A stretch of 64,000 nucleotides of DNA from Tetradesmus obliquus. Its lineage: Eukaryota > Chlorophyta > Chlorophyceae > Sphaeropleales > Scenedesmaceae. This document shows positions 52,129 to 63,854 of this stretch, piece after piece. The stretch is from NCBI GenBank assembly GCA_030272155.1, contig CP126193.1, positions 1,426,001 to 1,490,000 on the forward strand, given 5' to 3'. The notes beneath the pieces are model-generated. The model did not search any database and was not told the origin of the DNA. It saw nothing but the letters and a program-made list of their open reading frames with translations. Each line of letters starts with the position of its first letter. The first letter of the stretch is position 1. The translations under genes and the position numbers were made by a program.

Positions 52129-53415
52129 CCTGCAGCTCCGCGTATCTACATAACACTGCAGCTAAGGCTGATTACAGCTTGGCAGTTTATATAGCAGTTT
52201 ATATATGTGTGACATGATGCACCAGCCTGCCTGGCACGGGAGGCACAGGCGGATTCCAAATTTGAACATTGATTATGCCGCGGTCAGCGAAGCATGTAAG
52301 CTTTACTGGTCAGACCGATACGTTTGCAGTCCATTATGTTGAAGAACATCCCACTGGGACTTCCTGCTCACCGCCTTGTCGCACGGTCCCAGGCTGGCAA
52401 CTCTGGATTTGGCTTTGCAGCAAAGCGGGCCGCTTAATATTTGGGATCATCTCAAGCTGCAGGATGCTGATACAGACTAGTTAAGGCTGCACGACGAGGT
52501 CAACACACGTTTACTGAAAGACATAAGCAGACATGCTGCCATGCTGATGGTCATGGTCTCCACACCAGCATGCGTCCATTGGTCCAATAGTACTGACGTG
52601 TCACAATACGCTTCAACGCTGCGGCTTTCCACAACCAGCTGCTCAAACAAACGTTACATTCGCCAAAACAGGCAACAGGCAGGCCAGTTTTATGTAAGCA
52701 ACGGGCAGCATGCACCACCAGAGCTGTTGTAAGTGCTATGCCACCCGCGTTGGCCCATCATCTCAGCAACCAGTGGTGCGTGGTGCATCACATGAGCACA
52801 ATAAAAACAGTGCATACATGGCCTCAGACAGTCACAAGATGACACGGCCCTGCGACACAACACAGCCGGCCGTGTAGTCATCTCAAGCAATGACTGCTGC
52901 AGCCCTGACAATGAAGTGCAACTGACCATGTTCGGCAACAGGCGCACATCAACAAAGTCAACGCCCATTTGTGCTAAACGAAATCTGCCCACCAGCCAAA
53001 CACTGCGAAGCAATGCGGGGCAGTTTTGATGACCCACAAGTCAGACCATTATCACTGATGTTGTGACACAACATGCTTAGTTCAGCAAGCAAGGCAAATG
53101 CATCGCTTCAAATCCCAACCCAGCATACCAACGCAAACTCAAGCGCCTGCTGCTGCATGCGCTCCAACCCTGCGTCTAAGCAAGTCTTGCTGCGTCAAAA
53201 GGCGACAGCCGCCACATGCACACACTGCTGCTGGCCACCAACAGCTCTGGCTGACACCTGTCATCACCTGTAAGTGCAGGTGCAGCCCATCTGCTGCTGA
53301 CCAGCCAGCTGTGTGCCCACCAGCCCTGCAGCCAGCCAGCCTGCGGCTGATGCACCCGCTGCTGCCAGGCAACACCCGCAGCAGCAGCAGCAGCATCTGC
53401 AGCAGCAGCCGCTGC
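52129..53415. other. Intergenic: SUVH promoter and eIF4B-like 3' UTR
   Basis: Nothing coding is visible. A minus-strand TATATAA-like sequence occurs near 52189-52205 on the plus strand text TATATAGCAG/TATATATG, about 65-75 bp upstream of the SUVH start codon, and may be its TATA element. Confidence 0.4.
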
Positions 53416-55528
53416 TCAGTACCTGTCCTGTGCCTCGCCGCCGCCAGCGTACGGACTGATGTAGTCATCATCAAAGCCGCCACCGCCGCCGCCACCAAAA
53501 CCGCGGCCGCCGCCGCCGCTGCCAAAGCTGCCAGTGCCATAAGAACGGCCACCCCCGCGGTCACCGCCGCCGCCACGGCCGCCGCCGCGGCGGTCACGCC
53601 CGTACCTGCGCAAGTGCAAGTTCAGCACAGGCAAAAGAGCCGTCAACACAGGGAGGATATACTGCTGTCCTGATATCCTGTGGACTGTGCTGCAGCAACT
53701 TCTAAGCACTTGAGCAACAGCCACCAAGCAGCCTAGCCGCTGCCACTGCCGCGCCCGGCTGCTGCTACTGCTAACTCTCTTGTCACCTGCCAGATCACAA
53801 CAACGGTCAACATGCTGCTGCTGCTGGTGATGGTGCTGCTGCTGCTGCTGTCCCCAGTGCTGCTCACCCTGCAGCGCCTGTGCCAAAGGTCTCCACATTG
53901 TCATAATCGCTGGGCCCCCTGTAATCGCGCTGCTGGTAGCCGCCGCCGCCCTCCCTGCATTGGTGAGTGCGTACAGGAGCAACAGGCAGTGAGTGCAGCA
54001 CAGGTGAGACACACGAGCACACCAGGCGGGCCAAGTGGACACTTTTGGGGGGGCACACCTGCCAGCATGCTGTTGCAGCAACACCTCATGCTTCGCTCTG
54101 CAATGACAAGCAATTGCTATTTCCCGCAACTGATTGATTGGCATAGTGGCATAGTTGCAATGCACTGCATCTGCACGAAGGCGCTGCTGCTGCTGCTGCT
54201 GCGTACCTGTCGTAGCCACCACCGAAGCCGCCGCCGCCGCGTCCGCCACGGCCCTCATCGAGCGGCCGCTCCTCGTAGTTGGAGAAGCCGCGCGGGCGGT
54301 CGTAGCCGCCGCGGCCGCCGCCTGCAGCCACATACACAGCACACATGCAGTTGTTACTAATTTTTGAAGCAGGCACGTTGGAGCCGCCACGGCCGCCGCC
54401 TGCAGCAAGCCACGCAGCGGACAGCGTGTTATCGAGTGCAAGGAGAGCCACCACCACCACCACCACGACCACCAGCAGCAGCAGCACCTGTAAACTGTCA
54501 GTTCATAGCAGCCTGCCGACTGCAGCTTTAGCTGCAGCACTGGCAAGACCCATCAAGCACTCTTCCTGCTGGCAGCTGCTGCGCAATTACCACTACACAT
54601 CCAGCACACACCTGCTATCAAGACTTCACGTCCCATCCGATCAGCAGCACGCCGGCTTAGCCAATATGACAACTCACCGCCAAAGCCGCCGCCCCTGCCG
54701 CCGCCGCCATAACCGCCGTCCCTGTCATAACCGCCGCCGCCGCCCCTGTAACTGCCGCCGCCACCCTCCCTGTAGCCGCCGCCGCCGCGGCCGCCGCCGT
54801 AGCCGCCGGGCCGTCCGTCCATGCTGCCTGATCTGTATGGCGCTGCTGCTGAGGGGTCTCCGTTGCCGTAGCCGCCGCTGCCCTGGGACTCCAGCAGCTG
54901 CCGGCGGCGCTCGCTGGGCCGCACAAATTCGCCCTTGATGGCAGCCTCCAGCGCCAGCTTCTGCGGGCATGTGTATGTGAGCATGCACATGTGAGCCTAC
55001 TGAATGCAACCACACCAAGGACTGCACCTGCTCCTGCAGCGCCAGCTTCTGCGGAGGCGGAAGTTACCACGAACGTTGACAACGATGCAGGGTGTGAGCG
55101 TAGTATGTAAGCGGCAGCGTCCTGCACGCACCAACATGGACGCCTGGACGTCTGACTACAGCAATCATGTTTGGGCTGCTGCTGCGCGGTCGCGTGCCTC
55201 AGTGCTGTTGCGCCGCTGCTTGCATGGACATAAGCCAGCTGCTCAGCACCAGCCCAGCTGCTTGGCACCAGCCCAGATGCGCTGTGGGGCATTGCTGACA
55301 TGGCCACCACCAGACACTCCATCCAGCTGGCCAAGCGCTGCTGTGCAAGACAGCCAGCCAGCCAACCAGCCAGCTGACTACGCCAATTGCAGTGAGGTAA
55401 ACCCTTGTGCCCATGCTACCAACGCTGTAGGGCCCTGCACACAGCCCGGCCACACCTCGAAGCCCGCCACCAGCTCGTCCAGCTTGGCCTGCCGTGCTGC
55501 CAGCTCCTCCCTTAGCGGGCCCTTGCCT

Positions 55529-55566
<38 letters not shown>

Positions 55567-57066
55567 GCGGGTTCAGCGCAAGTGGGATGGCATGCTCCAA
55601 TGCTTGCAAATACGAGAGCAGCTACTGCACCAGTACGCTGTGCATGGTCAGCCTCTGCACAGCACTGGCCGCCCGAGCCGCTTCAGCAAGTCTGCTGCAG
55701 ATCTGCATCAAACAGCGGGCAGCAACACGCTTCGCCCTGCACATCAGCTGCCAGCAACCATCGCCAGCAGCAGCTACAACATGTTGCGCCCATGCTGCCG
55801 CTGCTGTTGCTGCCAGGCCATCATCATCAGCTGCTGCAGCTGCTGCTGCTGCCACTGGAACACCGTCACCAGTACTGCTGCTGCTGCTCCTGCTGCCAGG
55901 GCAACGCCGACATCACTGCTGCTGCTGCTGCTGCCGCCACGCACCGTCCTCACTGGTCTCTGCCTCGATGAGCTCCTGCACCTCCTCAACGGCTGCCTCA
56001 GCAGCCCGCTTCTCCTCCAGCTGCGCGGCATTCAGCCGCAGCTACAGCAGCAGCGGCAGCAGCAGCAGAAGGCAGAGCAGGAGCAGGAGCAAGCACTTTC
56101 ACAACGAGGACCAGGGTGCAGGGTGAGTCAGCTGCGTGCAGCATGCCACAGCAGACATGCAGCACTGGCTTCCAAGAGCAGCATTCAAACAAAACCAGCC
56201 CTGACTCGGAGTCAGCGCTGCACGCCTGTCAAATATGCATGCAGCATCACGCAAGGATATACGCATATACACAGCTGACCAGCCTGCGCCAGCTGGCAGG
56301 TGCTGTGCAGTGGTAGCACAAGCCACTCCTGACATGCGGCTCTTGATCACTGTTGCCTGCTGCGTGCTGTAGGCTTGAGGCAGCAACAGTGGTAGTAGGC
56401 TTGCTGGGACATGCTTGTGCCAGGCCTGCCGCTTGCTAGAGGACTGTGTCACTGAAGTTGCTGTTCACCACCCGCCAAGCCCTTGCAAGGCCAGGCATGC
56501 GCATGCTGCTGTCCAGATGCCAACACAGCGCTGCTGTTACTGATACAGCCGCAACAGAAGAAGGAGTCGTCGTTGCTGAGGGCCTTGACACTGCTGCAGC
56601 TGTTTCTTCCTGCAAGGGTTGTTCATACCTTTGGCTTCTCAGCTTTGACTTCCTCCTTCAGGATATCCGTCTCACTCTTGCCTGTGCGTGAGGCAAGCAC
56701 TTTCTCTCGTGGCTTGGCATCTCCGAAAGGGTTCTGCAGCAGAGTGATTGCATGTGTGTGAGCTGCTTGCACTGATGATCAACAACCGATTGCAGTTGCT
56801 GCTGCTGCTGTTGCCTGGCCAAGCTGCATGCACAGCCCAGGCACCGCTGCTGGTTTCGGATCCCACAGATCATCCCTCATGAAGTGTGAATACGAGTGTA
56901 GAACAGCCCAGCACCCAGTTCTAAGCCTTGCCGACACTTCAGCTGTTGCCCCGCCCCACACCTTGCCGCTTGCGGTACGCTGGATCTCAAGCTGCTTGGC
57001 AACAGTTTCGTCTCTAGGTTTGAGGTTCAGTCGTGGACGTCCTTGCGGTGCACTGTCCTCAGACAT
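53416..57066 (-). CDS. Plant eIF4B-like translation initiation factor, RGG-rich
   Basis: Eight exons read on the minus strand (57066-56962, 56733-56629, 56041-55945, 55526-55456, 54960-54678, 54321-54207, 53954-53868, 53605-53416) join in phase to 350 residues. Plant eIF4B helps eIF4A unwind mRNA leaders in the cytosol. Matching marks are RPRLNLKPRDE near the start, the NPFGDAKPRE box, SETDILKEEVKAEKP and a coiled coil (LNAAQLEEKRAAEAAVEEVQ). From residue ~140 on come long Gly/Arg/Tyr repeats (GGYGGGRGGGGYREGGGG) and a Tyr/Asp end (FDDDYISPYAGGGEAQDRY). There is no RRM that I can see. A 21-base piece at 55028-55048 (KLALQEQ) could be an in-frame mini-exon but looks more like an echo of the next exon's start (KLALEAA). 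Donors include GTGTGG, GTATGA, GTGCGT, GTGAGT and GTACGC. Confidence 0.82.
54300..55060 (-). repeat. Acceptor echoes in the eIF4B-like gene
   Basis: Two junctions are echoed. The start of exon 5 (AAGCTGGCGCTGGAG, first base 54960) recurs with first base 55048. The start of exon 6 (GCGGCGGCCGCGGCGGCT, first base 54321) recurs with first base 54399 as GCGGCGGCCGTGGCGGCT. Offsets are 88 and 78 bp. Gly-rich coding sequence makes some similarity expected, but both copies include a CTGCAG or CCGCAG acceptor. Confidence 0.65.
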
Positions 57067-57343
57067 GCTATATATCTCCGGCTAGCGCTTGCTTGGCGTC
57101 TCGTCTGTGTCGGCTCACTCTATCGCGTCTCAAAGTCGCCCCGTATCACCCAAACGATGTTCTCAGCGAGTACGTCAAGCACACATCAGCAAGCAAGCAG
57201 CAGTACGCGGTTTGGGGTTCCTAGCCCTTGCGCCCGGTGCGTTCCTTCATCGCGCTTCCTTGCTCGTTGAAGAGCTCTGAACTGAGCCTCAATGCCCAAG
57301 TCTGGTTAGGTTCCTTTTGAGTGTTGATGAAAACGCTGTTGCA
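57067..57343. promoter_or_regulatory. Bidirectional promoter region, eIF4B-like / bL27
   Basis: Only 277 bp separate the start codons of the eIF4B-like gene (-) and the bL27 gene (+). TATATAT lies at about 57068-57076, too close to the eIF4B-like ATG to be a classical TATA box for it. Both genes serve translation, so shared control is plausible but not shown. Confidence 0.6.
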
Positions 57344-59030
57344 ATGCTAGCCAGCCAAGGAAGCACGATGTTGCGGACACTGTCTCACTACATGGCCAGC
57401 TGCAGCTTAGGGGTGCAGCAGCAGCTGTTGCCAGGTGAGCAGCTCTGTACTACTGAAACAGTCTTAGAGTTGCTGCACATGACTGCAGACAGACAGCAGG
57501 CCTAGAGCTATAGGTGACTGCTTGGCGTGCCTGCGCTCCTTCAATGCTGCTGCTGCTGCTGCTGCCGCCGCATGATCTGACCCGTCATGGCTTTGTGCAG
57601 GCACTGCGTGCAGTGTACTTGGTTCCACCAGCAGCTTGCAGCCAGAGGAGTACACGCAGTGGCAAGGCAGGCGCTGGTGCGTCAATGTTGAGGCACAGCA
57701 GCAGTGCCAAGCACACGCACCATACACTGCTTTTATCTCACTGTCTGAGCCCCAGAGGGCTTCTGCACTGCAGTAATCAGTAATTGCCTCAGGCCGCTTT
57801 GTGATGTTGAGCAGTGCACAATATAGAAACGTGTTCATCGCAGCAGCTGCTTGACGCACGCCGCTGGTCCACAACAGAGCAATAGAACAGCAAGCGGCGA
57901 GCCAGCAGCTTGCTGTCAGCTTCCATGTGTAATAACAGTCAATTAAACAGTTAAATATAACAAAACTAACCCTCTGCTGGTGCCTGCAGGGCCACCAAGA
58001 AGCAGGGAGGCAGCACCAAGAACAAGGCAGACAGCCAGCCCAAGTACCTAGGCGCCAAGATGTCACATGGGCAGCTGGCCTTCCCTGGGCAGATGCTGGT
58101 CAAGCAGCGAGGCACCAAGTTCCACCCGGGGCACAACGTGGGCATGGTGAGCATGTGAATGGTATTGACGCTGTAAACCAGCCATGACAGGCCCTGGAGA
58201 GGGTTGTCCTGCCATTTGTGTGCATGCGATGCTGTCAGCGTGCACGCAGCAGCAGGTTGCGGCACTCGGGCATTGCTGGCAACAGCCACGTGCGTGAGCA
58301 GGTTGCATGGCACGCCGTGTGCACCCATGCTTGCTCGACAGCAACTTTATGTGTTCAGCACAATTGTCATATGTTTTATGCCTCCAGCACGTCGGCATTT
58401 GGCCTGAACATCTGTCTGCTGCCACTGCATGGCTTGCGCACCATGCGACCAGCCAAGTCTGCGCCTGCATCCCTTTGCACGCAATTACTGAACTTAGAAC
58501 GAGGCACTATGAGTAGACATGCTCCACCTGTGTGCTTTGCAGGGCACTGACTTCACGCTGTTTGCCAAGTCAGTGGGCTTTGTGAGCTTCCGGCACAGCA
58601 GTGTGCTGCCGCCCGGCCGCAAGCCCTCGGCAGCCAAGCAGCGGAAATACATTGACGTGCTGCCGCTGAACAACGACTGGAGCGAAGGATATCAGGCCAA
58701 GGTGGCGCAGGTGGGTTTGTGATGCGTCATGTGACACGTCATGCAACGCGTCATGCGACCTGTGGCGGAAATGCTGCTAACAGTAGCAGGTTGATTTATG
58801 CGTGGTGTGTATACTGGCATAATGACAGCTGCACTAGTGCTGCTGTGCGGCCTTGTTGATTGTGCTGCTTCTGAATGGTCTGTAGCTGCAGTTGCTTGCG
58901 AGGCATTGGCTGACGTCGGGGCTGCCGCTGCCGCTGCTGCTGCCTTCTGTGATTGCTGCAGATGGTCCAGCGACGAAACGAGATCCGTAGGCAGTCGCTG
59001 GGCTTAGCAGCAAAGTTTGGCAAGAAGTGA
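57344..59030 (+). CDS. Organellar ribosomal protein bL27 (mitochondrial type)
   Basis: Five exons (57344-57434, 57601-57676, 57990-58146, 58543-58710, 58962-59030) join in phase to 186 residues. bL27 lies at the peptidyl-transferase centre of bacterial-type ribosomes. The core is typical: [52 protein letters not shown] and [12 protein letters not shown]. The first ~55 residues are a targeting presequence with scattered Arg and no bacterial counterpart. RRWATKK just before the core resembles plant mitochondrial L27. A C-terminal extension of ~60 residues ([20 protein letters not shown] to [10 protein letters not shown]) is seen in mitochondrial versions. I placed exon 2 because its 76 bases make the phases fit and create RRWATKK; the ATG at 57344 is the first in that frame. 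Donors are GTGAGC, GTGCGT, GTGAGC and GTGGGT. Confidence 0.93.
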
Positions 59031-59080
59031 GAAGGCAGGCAGTGGTTCAACTACGGGGTGGTTGAGCATGCAACAGAGGC

Positions 59081-59114
<34 letters not shown>

Positions 59115-59893
59115 GCTGGGATCTGCAGAGCTAGTTTAGGTAGTGAGACATGTTGCAGTGGGTAGAGCAGGAAGTTATTGATTGGTGAAGTGAATTCAGT
59201 GAATGGCTGATGGATCAAGTGGTTGCCCAATGAGCCTGTCATTGGCTCGAAAACGGGCTGTGTTCCCGTCGTGTAACACACAAATTGTGTGAATTCGAAG
59301 CATGGGGCTGCGGGTCAGTTCCCTTTCCAAACTTTAGGAGCTCGTCGAATGACCAAGTGTAAGAGGAATCGTTCATTGTGATCATGGTGTGGGGCCGCTT
59401 GGCGGCTGAAGAACAACCATCTGGTTCGTGCTTGAGCCATAGTGAACTACAGACTGTTGAGTTGCGCAGCGCTGCAGTGCTCTGAACAATGATGATCCAG
59501 GAAGGATCAGTGCTCACACACCAAGACCAAGGCATTATGCCATGCTATCGCTTGGTGCTAAAGAGCAATGCTAAACCCCTATGAGAACAGCGTGACATTG
59601 TATTGGCAGGTGCTGCTAATCCTGTACTGCCAGCCACGTGTCCCTGATCAATGTCACGTCACACTTCTTCAGCGAAAGTGGGGATTAGTTGCATTAACAT
59701 CGGCGCGTTAGATAGTAATGGGAGTCGCTCGTTCTGTGTTTCGTCCAATAAGCAAGCTTGTTGCTGTGGGACCTGACATTTCACGCTGCACTGTTGGAAC
59801 CATCATTCCGACACCCTTTTGCCAGTTTGGGCCGCAGGCCCTACCGACTTATAAGAGAGACACACATACACTGACATACCATACGTATTAGCT
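59031..59893. other. Intergenic: bL27 3' UTR and monooxygenase promoter
   Basis: A short CAG run at about 59079-59111 lies in the presumed 3' UTR. No coding exon is visible. Confidence 0.5.
59272..59276 (+). terminator. Candidate TGTAA poly(A) signal of bL27
   Basis: TGTAA 242 bases after the bL27 stop, at the usual position for a chlorophyte poly(A) signal. Confidence 0.45.
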
Positions 59894-59953
59894 ATGCCTC
59901 CGCATTCAGCTGCAGAGCCAAGCAGACAGTGCAAAGTGGTGAGCAGCAGCAGA

Positions 59954-60014
<61 letters not shown>

Positions 60015-61736
60015 CTACTGTAGACAGTTCCAGCGCTGAAGCACCGAGTGCATGAACATGACAACCATCACAGATCTCTTCATAGCAGGAGATCCAGCGC
60101 TGTACCGCTGACAAGTCTACCTTGCATAACCTTGCACACGCCCAGCACTGCTGCTGACACCCAATTGCCCGCTGCCTCCTCCATCCACACATGGCAGGCT
60201 GTCATTGGCGCTGGCGCAGCAGGCCTGGTAGCTGCGCGTGAGCTGCGTCGTGAGGGGCACGATGTGGTGCTGCTGGAGCAGCAGGGGCAGCTGGGGGGCA
60301 CCTGGATCTACACAGATGAGGTGGGAGGGCCCTTCAGCCAGCACCCAGCCGCAGCTCGATGTGTTTGGTTGCTATTGTGTGCCTGGTGGTTACTTGCAGC
60401 GGATAAATCCATCTTTGTTTTGCCTAAGCAGCAGAACACAGCGATGGCAAGCATGACCAATTGAGAATGGCGAGCCGAGCGCACCGCACCTTGCTTGTGA
60501 TCATATGCTCTGCTGCATCCCACCTGCCTTGCCAGCTGCCTGCATCCAAACCCACACAAACCAACCAACCAGCAGCTGCAAGAACTCTCTGAAGCAGCTG
60601 CACTGTGGTTTTATGCCTTGTTTGCGCAACAAATCCGTTGGCGCCCTGCATTGCAGGTTGATGGTGACCTGCTGGGCCGTGATGCCAGCCGCCGGCGCGT
60701 GCACAGCAGCATGTACCAAGGCCTGACCACCAACCTGCCTCGAGAAATCATGGGCTTTGCCGACTTCCCTTTCAGCACAGCAGCGATGGCTGGCAGCAGC
60801 ATTGATGCGCGGCGCTACCCCTGCAGCGAAGAGGTGTGTACGGGAGGATGACTGGTTGGTACTGTGGGGGTGGGAGTGCAGCTGGGGTGTGCAGCAGTAC
60901 TGGGCCAAAGTTGTGGCAGTGTAGGAGCATGCAGTGAGGAGGTGGGGCACACACACATAGAGGATGCTTGCTGGGTGGTGTGGGGGTGGGAGTACAGCTG
61001 GGGCTCTTGATGAGGAATGGCTGGCAGCAGCATCGATGCGCGGCGCCACCCCTGCAGCGAGGAGGTGCGGCACGTACACATTCACATAGAAGATGGCTGC
61101 TGGGCGGTATGGGGGCAGGAGTGCAGCTGGGGCTGTTGATGAGAGTGGGGTATGTGCAGCATCGACGCGCGGCGCTACCCCTGCAGCGAAGAGGTGTGTA
61201 TGGGAGGCTGCCTGGTTGGTGCTGTGGGGGTGGGAGTGCAGCTGGGATGTGCAGCAGTGCTGGGCCAAAGCTATGGCAGTGTAGAAGTATGCAGCCAGGA
61301 GGTGTGGCACACACACATGGAGGATACTTGCTGGGTGGTGTGTGGGTGGGAGTACAGCTGGGGCTGTTAATGAAAGTTAGGCATGCAGCAGCAACAGCAG
61401 GCCGTGGTTCCGGACTTGCCAGCGATGCACGGTGCTGCCTTAGCAGTGATGATGCAATGGTGGATTGGCATGCGACGCGGAGGGGCTGCCTCTTGCAATT
61501 ACGAAGACACTGCAGCTTGCAATGGCCGAAGCACTCAACGCTCAAACAAGGCCTTGAAGGAGCACACGTGTGTATGTTTTGCTTCTGCTGTCGCTGCTGC
61601 TGCTGGTGCTGCTGCAGGTGCTGCGCTACCTGCAGGCCTTTGCACAGCACTACCACCTCACGGAGCTGATCCGATTCAACTGCCAGGTGCAGAGTGTGCA
61701 GCATGCCCCAGCAGCTCAAGCAGCTCCAGCAGCAGC

Positions 61737-61775
<39 letters not shown>

Positions 61776-63854
61776 TCCACCAGACAGCAGCACAGCGGCC
61801 GACATACCTTGGCAGAGGTGGGAAGTGCAATGGCAGCAGTTGCCAGCTGCTACCTCACCCGCCTCCAGCAGCAACCCTCCCTCACCAGCAGCAGCAGCAG
61901 CAGCAGATGGCAGTATGTACACAGAGCTGTTTGATGCTGTGCTGGTGTGCAACGGGCACTATTCTGAACCCAAGCTGCCGCAGCTGCCTGGTGCTGAGGG
62001 CTGGCCCGGGCTGCTCATGCACAGCCACAACTACCGCAGCGCTGAGCGCTTCAAAGGGCAGCATGTTGCAGTGCTGGGCGCGTCATTCTCAGGTGGGGTG
62101 TGGTGGAATAGATGCTGCAGCAGATGCCTGCCGTGCGCTGTGCTGATGTGGCAATCTTGCATCGCCAAGGTGAGCACCATTTGCTTTGCTGAAGATTTGC
62201 TGGAGTGCTTGGAGTTGTAATGATGCAAACAAGCATGCACTGCAGCTGCTTCCCTGCCGTAAGTATCAGCCTAATCCGTTTTGTGCTGTGGTTGCTCTGC
62301 AGGGCAGGATGTTGCGCGGTTAGTGGCGCAGCAGGCGGCATGCGTGTACCTGTGCGCAAGGGAGTGGACGACGCAGCAGCAGCTGGATGCCGGCAGGGGG
62401 GGCGCAGCAGCCAACATCCAGCGGCGCGGCATGATCACACAGCTCACTGCTGCAGGTGCGCAGCAGCGCTGTGGTGTTGATCGTGTTGAGCTTGAATCCC
62501 CCAAAAAGCTCGAATTGCTGCTTCAATAGTTCAAAGCGATGACTGGCATACCAGCAGACTGTCTTGTGCAATGCAAGGGCTGAAGTGTATGTGGGCCCAC
62601 ATCTCTGGAAAGTGCTGCATCGGCGGCAGCATTGCCCACATCCTGCTGCCATGTACGCATGCAGGGGGTGCTGAGTTTGCCGTGGGCCAGGCTGTGCCTC
62701 AGCTCGATGCTGTCATCTGCTGCACTGGCTACAACTACAGCTTCCCATTCCTGGACCTACAGGTGAGGGGCTGCAATGATGGGTGTATGCTGCTGTGCTG
62801 CTGCAACTGCATGGTTCATGCAACGCAGCATTGCTTGCAAGCACACTGATGCAGAGACACAAGCGGCAGCACTGCTACATCTTCGTGTGCCACACCTGTG
62901 CTGCAAATGCAACGGCTGGACAACATTGCATTGAGGCTGTGTGGTTCGTCCCTAGGACAGCAGCTGGTGCTGCTGGTCATGGGCAGAGGTCTGGTTAGTG
63001 TGCTGCTGACAGGCATGTTGTGTGTCTCTTGCAGGCGCTGGGGCTGAGCACTGCGCAGCAGCACGTGGCGCCGCTGTTCCAGCACATGTTTGTGCCAGGT
63101 GCGGCACATGCGTGTTCTGCGTCAAGCAACGTCAGCAGCAAGGACTGTGTGCAACTGCTTGCATGATGTGGTAGCCTGCTGTTAGACACGTTGCTGCGTG
63201 GGAGGTGATGTTTCAACCTGAGCAGTTTCCTGCAACAGCGAATTACCCAACAATGCACAGCTGCATGAGCTGTTGGTGAATCAGCCCTAAGCACAGCCTG
63301 CAACCGCACTGTCCTTTTCACAAGCACACATGGCGACCTGTATGTCCTATGTGGCGCTGAACCCGCCTGTTTGCTGCCTCCATCCTGTTCCATGTGTGGG
63401 CTGCACTCTTTTATTGGGCCCCTTATGGCGAGCAGGTCAGGCCCCTGGCCTTGCATTCATTGGCCTACCATGGCGCGTGGTGCCCTTCCCAATGTTTGAG
63501 CTGCAGGCCAAGCTCTGTGGAAGGTGAGCAGGGGCGCCAGCCTGTGCAAACTGTGGACAGACCTGCACTGCACATTACTTTATTTTACTTCATCGTTGCT
63601 TGCCATGCACATCCAACAGTCGAAGGCGCGACATGCACAGGCTCCTAGCAGGCCTGTGCTTGTGTATCCAGATCAGGTGCTAGCCATGAAGCCGCAACTA
63701 CAAGCAGATATCAAGCCGCATGTGTCTGCTGCATGGCTGTGTCTTGCAGGGTGTTGTCGGGCCGTGCTTCGCTGCCGCCCGCTGCTGAGATGGCTGCCTG
63801 GGTGCAGCAGCATGAGAAGCTGCTGGCTGCTGAGGGGCGGCCACCCTCACAGAG
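59894..63854 (+). CDS. Flavin-containing monooxygenase, 3' end beyond the window
   Basis: Nine exons (59894-59938, 60198-60320, 60657-60833, 61618-62092, 62303-62455, 62665-62762, 63035-63098, 63436-63523, 63750-63854) join in phase; the last ends at a GTAAGC donor with no stop, so the gene continues past the edge. Visible protein is about 442 residues. It is a class B flavin monooxygenase (FMO) using FAD, NADPH and oxygen on N- or S-containing substrates. Marks: FAD-binding AVIGAGAAGLVAAREL at residue ~16, GGTWIYTDE, MYQGLTTNLPREIMGFADFP, NADPH-binding GASFSGQDVARL across the exon 4-5 junction, the late CCTGYNYSFPF box (usual ATGY) and GLAFIGLPWRVVPFPMFELQ. Exon 4 has an Ala/Ser-rich insert of ~60 residues made by CAG runs after VQSVQHAP, absent from most FMOs. 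No transit peptide is evident. Confidence 0.9.
59955..60013 (+). repeat. (CAG)n run, about 20 units, in monooxygenase intron 1
   Basis: The longest uninterrupted CAG run in the window. It begins about 15 bp after the donor of exon 1. Confidence 0.95.
60790..61375 (+). repeat. Nested repeats copying the exon 3 donor of the monooxygenase gene
   Basis: The end of exon 3 (SSIDARRYPCSEE plus GTGTGT donor at 60834) recurs at about 61021-61070 (donor 61065) and 61155-61200 (donor 61194). The intron text after it is also duplicated, so that about 60830-60990 and 61190-61360 are near copies at a 360-bp offset. Both copied donors keep GAG-GTG and the same coding frame up to the junction. Confidence 0.9.

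Noticed and set aside
55028-55048. In-frame 21-base mini-exon (KLALQEQ) in the eIF4B-like gene
   Set aside because: It fits the phase, but its donor GTGCAG is weak and it copies the start of the next exon, so I treat it as an echo. A cDNA could reverse this.
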